From Hofstenia miamia (lineage: Eukaryota; Xenacoelomorpha; Acoela), in NCBI GenBank assembly GCA_004352715.1, contig SCFE01000102.1, positions 264,224 to 328,223 of the forward strand: 64,000 bases of DNA. Reading direction: 5' to 3'. Below the pieces are notes generated by a model. The model saw nothing but the letters and a program-made list of their open reading frames with translations, did no database searches and had not been told where the DNA came from. The position numbers were made by a program, and so were the translations under genes. This document shows, piece by piece, positions 57,313 through 64,000 of the stretch (its first letter is position 1; the number at the start of each line of letters is the position of its first letter).

Positions 57313-57546
57313 ATTGGGAATTTCGTGAAATCCCTAAAATTCTGTAAAATTGTGAAATTGGTATTTCATTTTTCTCACATCATAAAACCATTAAAAACCT
57401 AGATATTCTGGTATTTATTGAAAAAATACTAAACCCAACCATAACACTAACTCCAACCACAACTCCTTAAATTTAGTTGTTTTTTTGAAGTTCTTAAGTG
57501 AAATAGCAATTTCACAACTTCACTGAAATTTTAGAAATTTCACTAA
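57313..57546. repeat. MITE with GTGAAATCCCTAAA inverted repeats, copy 2
   Basis: The left arm begins ggaatttcgtgaaatcccta; the right arm carries aagtgaaatagcaatttcac and cactgaaattttagaaattt. It is the same family as 17159-17391, about 234 bp, and shares the inner word attgaaaaaatactaaac. It stands near a (TA)n array, like copy 1. Confidence 0.75.
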
Positions 57547-57581
57547 GCATAAGTTGAAAAAGTGAAAATTTAGTAAACGAT

Positions 57582-57583
<2 letters not shown>

Positions 57584-57612
<29 letters not shown>

Positions 57613-57800
57613 NNNNNNNNNNNNNNNNNNNNNNNNNNNNNNNNNNNNNNNNNNNNNNNNNNNNNNNNNNNNNNNNNNNNNNNNNNNNNNNNNNNNNNNN
57701 NNNNNNNNNNNNNNNNNNNNNNNNNNNNNNNNNNNNNNNNNNNNNNNNNNNNNNNNNNNNNNNNNNNNNNNNNNNNNNNNNNNNNNNNNNNNNNNNNNNN

Positions 57801-57833
<33 letters not shown>
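57584..57833. repeat. (TA)n array containing a 188-base gap
   Basis: TA repeats flank N bases 57613-57800. Confidence 0.9.
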
Positions 57834-57835
<2 letters not shown>

Positions 57836-57909
57836 CTATTGCAAACAAAATGGGACGCAGGAAAATTAATATTTGGATGAACATATTTATAAACAGAAAA
57901 CTGGGAGCA

Positions 57910-58600
57910 TTAGCAAAATGAATTGGTTATAAACACATCTTTTAAATTTTTGAAAATTTTCGGTTGTTTGCTAAGCATTGGGATGAACGCAGAGAAATTC
58001 AGCTCATCAAATTCTACGTAAGACCATCGAAATTTCATGTTGAGATTCTTGGATTTCTTCGTCAATGTCGATCTATGGAAAATATCGTGGCCACTGCAGT
58101 ATTTTTTCAGACATGAACCTGTTTGTTTTATGAGAAGTGCGAGGGGTTGCGCCATCATGCTACAGTATTCAGTTGTTGGGGAATAAAGCATTTTCATATG
58201 GAATAAACTCAATATTTTTTACTGTTAGTGTTCCTTTGTAGAATCTTAGCGACTTTTTCATAGGCATTTTCTGCTGACTACTGCAACAATCCTAGACTTT
58301 GTTACGATGCAACTGAAAAACACACTCATCTAAAAAAAATGTTCTGAAAACAATAATTGTCAATTTGTGCTTTTCGTATCCTGAAATTTTCACAAGACGG
58401 CCACTTCCAGCTCTTCTTCTGAGTGATACATCACTTTTCAGAACTTCTGCAGACGGTAGACTTTTGCAAGTCTGGTGCTGTGTATAAAAACTGGAATCAA
58501 AGGTGACTTTGTGATACAGAAGTTCAACAGTGTCTCGTTTGTTCTGTAGAGCTAATTAACACGAGCAAAAACTTGGATCCTTTTTCTATCAGAGAAACGC
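57910..58600 (-). pseudogene. Possible DDE transposase remnant (weak)
   Basis: On the minus strand, fragments such as LRRRAGSGRL and FFLDECVFQLHRN (about 58310-58440) resemble the GRP linker and the first catalytic FxDE of Tc1/mariner transposases. A 100-residue frame follows at 57910-58212 with no recognisable motif. No terminal repeats were found. It may be chance. Confidence 0.25.
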
Positions 58601-59016
58601 ACAAATAATATTAACAAAAAGTCGCATTTTTTCAAAAGGTATAAAATAAAATTTTTTTCAATATTAATGAACAAATTTTATTATAATTTTTAGCACATCA
58701 TCGGTACAGTAAACTGACAATTAAAAAGCAAATTTTAAGCAACATGATAATATAAATGGGCTAAATTAGTATAAACGTAGAAACGTCGGGCTTAGTATTA
58801 GGTCTACGATCATATCCATCTTTGTGACACACATTGGCTAAAAATTGAGGTATTTCTGCGTTTACATTTCTGCGAGAAATATCTATATAATTATTTTAGA
58901 ATTAATATTTATTTGATTTAGTTCTTTTCTAGATTTACCTACTTAATTCAAAAGAATGATAGAGCAATGTGTACTTATACAGTCATGGTACTAATACTTA
59001 CAAATTGGCACCGTTT
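58601..59016. other. Intergenic DNA, nothing recognised
   Basis: AT-rich with normal CpG and no identified feature. Confidence 0.5.
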
Positions 59017-59993
59017 AGCTACGCTTCATTACTGTTTTTCTAAACATTCTAAAAAATATAAAATACACATAACCTAGTTCTATTTTTTAGAGGATTTTCA
59101 ATTTACATTGCAGAAATATTTTTATCATGACAGTATTATACAAGCACTGTAAACTATTGCCACAAATTTTTTCCCAACAGGTCGAACATTTGGTGACATT
59201 CATTACAGTACAATAATTTAACGTTAATAATTATCAAATAGAATTCCTTTTCTTTGTTCTGAAATCCGCAAGAAATATTGATATTCAAAAGGAACTTCTT
59301 CAAAAAGAAATTATTTGTGATTTTCCCTAAAAGCAACGCCATGTTGTCTTTCAACTTTTTTAAAACCAATAGATCAAAAATGACATTTTTCTTAGCTTCA
59401 NTATTCATTCAACAAAAATAGTAGCAGATAAAATATATTTCCAACTATGTTGATAATATCATTGAATTTGCTATTAGTAGAAATTTTGTTTCTATTCAAT
59501 CATTTTGGCATTTGAAGCATCAGATGTAAATGTATTCTCAAGGAGTACTCGCTGTTCTAGTGTTAATGGATGCAAAAGCACTGCTTTACGAAACTACAGT
59601 GGAAGGGGGATAACCATTCAAACTTATCATGGAGTTGTGAGACAAGCAAATTATGTTTGGCAACACAAGTTTGACCGTGTTTCACCCCTTTAAAACTACT
59701 CAATGAAAGTCTGAAATGTTTGTATTTCAACCCAAATAATGAGTATGCCCAGCTTTTCAAGCAGCTGAAGTGACTTACATTCAAAGATTCATAGCCGGAA
59801 TGTATTCTCATCAACACAAAAATGTTCTTTGCTATTTTCTTATAAATACGAGCTTTCTTGTTAATTAAAAGAAACAATTTAAAAATGAATTTTGGGAAAA
59901 TTACTGTGTTATGGATGTACATCAAAATATATCATAATGAAATTTAAGATCTTATTGAATATTGCAAATTTTTCCAACTATCATTAAATCGAT
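59017..59993. repeat. 977-bp block, copy A (same as 59995-60971)
   Basis: Ends at the single n at 59994, after which the same 977 bases begin again. Only a few substitutions separate the copies (gagttgtg/gatttgtg and ttgtatttc/ttatatttc). The n at 59401 corresponds to C at 60379. The 84-residue and 120-residue minus frames and the 62-residue plus frame are found in both copies and show no recognised domain. Confidence 0.9.
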
Positions 59994-59994
59994 N

Positions 59995-60971
59995 AGCTAC
60001 GCTTCATTACTGTTTTTCTAAACATTCTAAAAAATATAAAATACACATAACCTAGTTCTATTTTTTAGAGGATTTTCAATTTACATTGCAGAAATATTTT
60101 TATCATGACAGTATTATACAAGCACTGTAAACTATTGCCACAAATTTTTTCCCAACAGGTCGAACATTTGGTGACATTCATTACAGTACAATAATTTAAC
60201 GTTAATAATTATCAAATAGAATTCCTTTTCTTTGTTCTGAAATCCGCAAGAAATATTGATATTCAAAAGGAACTTCTTCAAAAAGAAATTATTTGTGATT
60301 TTCCCTAAAAGCAACGCCATGTTGTCTTTCAACTTTTTTAAAACCAATAGATCAAAAATGACATTTTTCTTAGCTTCACTATTCATTCAACAAAAATAGT
60401 AGCAGATAAAATATATTTCCAACTATGTTGATAATATCATTGAATTTGCTATTAGTAGAAATTTTGTTTCTATTCAATCATTTTGGCATTTGAAGCATCA
60501 GATGTAAATGTATTCTCAAGGAGTACTCGCTGTTCTAGTGTTAATGGATGCAAAAGCACTGCTTTACGAAACTACAGTGGAAGGGGGATAACCATTCAAA
60601 CTTATCATGGATTTGTGAGACAAGCAAATTATGTTTGGCAACACAAGTTTGACCGTGTTTCACCCCTTTAAAACTACTCAATGAAAGTCTGAAATGTTTA
60701 TATTTCAACCCAAATAATGAGTATGCCCAGCTTTTCAAGCAGCTGAAGTGACTTACATTCAAAGATTCATAGCCGGAATGTATTCTCATCAACACAAAAA
60801 TGTTCTTTGCTATTTTCTTATAAATACGAGCTTTCTTGTTAATTAAAAGAAACAATTTAAAAATGAATTTTGGGAAAATTACTGTGTTATGGATGTACAT
60901 CAAAATATATCATAATGAAATTTAAGATCTTATTGAATATTGCAAATTTTTCCAACTATCATTAAATCGAT
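59995..60971. repeat. 977-bp block, copy B
   Basis: Same sequence as 59017-59993, placed directly after a single n. Most simply two alleles of one locus kept in series. Confidence 0.9.
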
Positions 60972-63004
60972 ATTTAATCTAGTAATGCATTTTTGGATTA
61001 GAATCACTAACTTCGTATTCATTCCCTTATTTCTTGGGTAACAATCTATGCAATATGGTTAAATTTTCATGTATTTCTTAGGGAACTGGCTTGTGCATTG
61101 TATGAAAATCTATATTTTTCCTAAAAATAAAATTACTTATGATTCCTAAAATGAGATGAGAGTGATCTAGGTATTTTCCATAAGAACTAACACTAGTTTC
61201 AAATTGCTGCGTCTTGATATAATTAAAGTAAAATTGAATTAATTTAATTTTAATGTTATTTAAGCTAAGCAAATAGTTGTCTCTACAACACTAAGGAACA
61301 AATCTCTATTTATTCTAAAAACATTTTGTGGTCATTACAGTTTTTTATTCAAGGAACATCTGTAAATGTCATGAAATTTTCATAAGCTGTTTGAACAAAC
61401 TAGACTCAAAAATAAAAATATCAAGATCGCACTGCAATTCATCAGTAAGCTTAATATAGAGATTGTGATAAATCTTCACACAATCAGGAATTCAACCACA
61501 GTGATAATTCTCTTACATAAAATCTATTCTTGATGTCCGCTTTTGACAAGATTTGTAATTACAATTATATTGACAATAAAAATACATTTTTAGCTTAGAA
61601 TGTATATATACTCAAATATTATATAACCTGTACAATATATTATTATAATTTTTTGCATTCTTATTTAGAATTGAATATACAATATTTTATAGAAGGATGT
61701 GATGCAGATGACATACCTTGTCAAATTCAAATTTGGAGAATATGTATCCCAATTGGAAAATCATTAATTTTGGTGTCTATTAAATATATCATTTGGATGT
61801 ATATAAATTCTTGTAAGATGAGGATAATATTTGTTATTGAGGGGAGAGATAGGCGATGGCGATCACGTGTAGTGTGAAGTTGCACAGTTTGACTAGAGTG
61901 GGCTTGGATATAAAATATAGGAAATTGAAGCAGCATTTTTCAAAGTATTGAACTTTAATGTGATGTTTCAAAAAAACAAATAATGCTTTAAAATTTAATA
62001 GTACGTCACGAGACAAACCGAATTTAAGAATAGCAAGAAAATAATTTAGAGTATGAAAAAGAGGACATCCTAGTTTCAGCATGCAAACTGTTTAATTTTA
62101 TGTCCATTTTCAAACCTGATGAAGATCTAATATTTTAATGATAATTTTTTAAAAAGCAGGGAATGCTCTGCGAGATAGCCTAATATTCAGTTCCTCTAAG
62201 AAACTTGACAGTAAAGAAGATTCCTATGAAAATAAGAAAACTCACTGATATTGAATATATTGACAAATGGTATTGGTACATATTGTAATAAACATTATCA
62301 TTTCTTTATTCATGCTAAGCATTTCTGTAAATACATAGCCAAGATAATTGAAAAAATTCGTAAAACATATACAATAATCAAAACTTCAAGTGCCAAATGC
62401 ACTTAACACCAAAACCAATCCATTTAATAATTTTCAAATAAAATGTATCGGGTGCAATTGCTTTGATAAGAGAGAAAATTTCTAGATGATCAAAGTTAAT
62501 TATTTATTGTCTAGTAACTAAGCAGGAGCTGCAATTGAAAGAAGTATGAAAATTTAATATCATCAAAACATGAATTTGAGTTTTTGTCTAGCTTCTCTAA
62601 ATCCAATCCATCACAGTTTGATTAATTTCTGTCAAGGGGTGTCATGTGTAGCATTTAAATATGGGATTGTACTATATAGAAATGCTAAACTTTGAAAAAA
62701 TAATATAATGTGATTTATTTGATTAAAATGAATTCCTAATATTTATTTAATATATTAGAAAACAAATTTATAGGTATTCCAAAATTGACATTTACTTGAC
62801 TTACACAATGCTTTGTTGAATTGCACCAACTATACATACAACACAAGGATTAACTGTACGTGGTTCAATTAATAATGCCTCGGACTAACTATGAATGACA
62901 CATGATAATTCAATCAAAACAAGTGCCTTTAAAACATGATCGTATGTCTAAATGCTTGTTTAAAAGCCTTAACGTGATTGGGTCCAGTGTTCAGATAATC
63001 CCAT
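60972..63004. other. AT-rich intergenic DNA, nothing recognised
   Basis: Short frames at 61078-61272 (minus), 61653-61877 (plus) and 61834-62082 (minus) have no recognisable domain. Confidence 0.5.
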
Positions 63005-63662
63005 CGCACACTGCCGTTAAGGTAACCGTAACTTAAGCCTTAACGGCAATGTGCGGCGGAATTTCTTAAGTTAAGGCTAACCGCAACGCCAACCGTAACG
63101 TTTTTTCTAGAGTTAAGTTAAGTTTACCTTAACGGCAGTGTGCGACGGTTTCGTTAAGTTAAGGTTTTTTGTTGACTGATTTTGGCAATATTTAGATAGA
63201 ATTTGTATATGCATTAATAAATTGGCATAAACAAACAGTGGAAATAAACATGCCAATCAGGTGACGATTGTATTGTAATTTAGTAGCGTTAGTAACATAT
63301 GCCCGCGTTTAATAAAAACAATGCGTTGTTATCCTTTTGGACAAGATTTATTTTTGAATATGCAGTTGTGTACGCAATTGCAATTTATAAAAATATGTAA
63401 ACAAAACGGTCCCAGTTCACTAGTGAATTAAAATATTTATTCCTACAAAATAGGCAGGCTCTGTGTTTTTGCAATTATGAGATTGTTTACAAACCTTAAC
63501 TTAAGGGCAGTGTGCGACCCCCTCTTGATCGTCGCACACTGCCGTTAGGGCAACCCCTAACTTAACGAGTGCCGTTACGCCTCAATTTTAACCGTAACTT
63601 AAGAAATACCGTCGCACAGTGCCGTTAAGGCTTAAGTTAAGGTTACCGTAACGGCAGTGTGC
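63005..63662. mobile_element. Compound inverted-repeat element, GCACACTGCCGTTAAGG termini
   Basis: Outer inverted repeats of about 34 bp: 63006-63039 against 63629-63662, with two mismatches by eye. The 18-mer cgcacactgccgttaagg or its complement recurs inside at 63005-63022, 63038-63055, 63127-63144, 63533-63550 (ends ggg) and 63613-63630, with a partial copy at 63501-63516. The inner words ttaagttaagg and taaccgtaac repeat as well. The left part is a tight hairpin (18-bp arms, 15-bp loop). There is no coding capacity and no obvious target duplication. Confidence 0.7.
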
Positions 63663-63798
63663 AAACAAAAATTATATCAAATAGAAAAGAATACAACGAT
63701 AATGTCATATAGGCATGCGATGGAATAGAGAAGGGTGATGAATTTATATGCTTTAAAGAAGCCGTCTGGTTAAATACTTAGTGATATGACAACTGCAT

Positions 63799-64000
63799 AT
63801 GGCAACCAAATGTCCTTCTAGATCCACTAAATATGGTTGGATATCATTATTCAAGCATAATCATGAAAGTGTGTTTTACATTATTCCAAGTGTTGGAAGA
63901 CCAACTGAAATTTTTAATGAAAAAATTTGCAATCTGATGCCATTATTCGATCTGAGAGAGGTTGAAGTGAGTGAAGTTGCTAAATTATCGATAATAGGTG
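63799..64000 (+). CDS. Unrecognised ORF, open to the right edge (partial)
   Basis: The ATG at 63799-63801 is the first after an in-frame TGA at 63787-63789. The frame stays open for 67 codons to the end of the window. It begins MATKCPSRSTKYGW, and later contains IIPSVGRPTEIFNEKIC and an acidic DLREVEVSEV segment. There is no signal peptide or membrane segment. I do not recognise a domain. It could be a first exon; the ggtg at the very end could hold a splice donor, but this cannot be judged here. It lies 137 bp after the compound inverted-repeat element, so it may instead belong to a transposon. Confidence 0.4.
   Translation, partial: MATKCPSRSTKYGWISLFKHNHESVFYIIPSVGRPTEIFNEKICNLMPLFDLREVEVSEVAKLSIIG

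Noticed and set aside
59505-59693. Plus-strand ORF with a CSSVNGCKST segment, considered as a THAP zinc finger start
   Set aside because: The later Trp, Cys and His of a THAP domain are absent and an overlapping minus ORF is longer; too weak to call.

Overview
This is AT-rich nuclear DNA from an invertebrate animal. It has very low gene density, abundant (TA)n microsatellites, Tc1/mariner, hAT, copia and non-LTR remnants, and one intronless class A GPCR. The copia pol style and the single-exon receptor would fit a cnidarian, but nothing here fixes the phylum. The sequence is a draft scaffold: eight N gaps of 21 to 1000 bases, most of them inside (TA)n arrays, plus eight isolated n characters, several of which join sequence that is present twice.

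Layout. 1-10 kb: a small secreted six-cysteine peptide ORF (1442-1669, minus), a broken Tc1 element assembled partly twice (3319-6078), and a 0.7 kb block at 1.7-2.4 kb that recurs at 8.6-9.35 kb. 10-19 kb: mostly non-coding, with a redundant 656-bp contig (13544-14199), an 80-bp tandem duplication, a MITE and a decayed DUF4817-type transposase (17.4-18.5 kb). 20-25 kb: a non-autonomous hAT element, a widespread 'CCTCCGCCAAGGAGG' repeat, and a foldback-like element with 12-bp flanking direct repeats (23.5-24.4 kb). 24.7-27.6 kb: a decayed LINE and the intact GPCR gene. 28.2-37 kb: a copia-like retrotransposon on the minus strand in pieces (RT end and RNase H at 28.2-29.2 kb; protease and integrase at 34.9-37.0 kb), interrupted by a LINE 3' end, a small MITE, two 1000-N gaps around a probable haplotig, and a DD37E Tc1 element. 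39.5-42.7 kb: a foldback-type repeat and a complete mariner with perfect 30-bp TIRs whose third catalytic residue is Asn. 43.0-56.7 kb: a domain almost devoid of CpG (about 18 in 13.8 kb) that holds only old RT and gag remnants. 57-64 kb: CpG returns to normal; a second copy of the MITE, a 977-bp block assembled twice, a compound inverted-repeat element at 63.0-63.7 kb and an ORF running off the right edge.

The genes do not form a pathway. Host genes with reasonable support are the GPCR and, less surely, the secreted peptide; two further ORFs (19144-19440 and 63799 to the edge) are open but unrecognised. The most unusual large-scale signal is the sharply bounded CpG-poor domain, which in an animal with mosaic methylation would be expected over a germline-methylated transcription unit.
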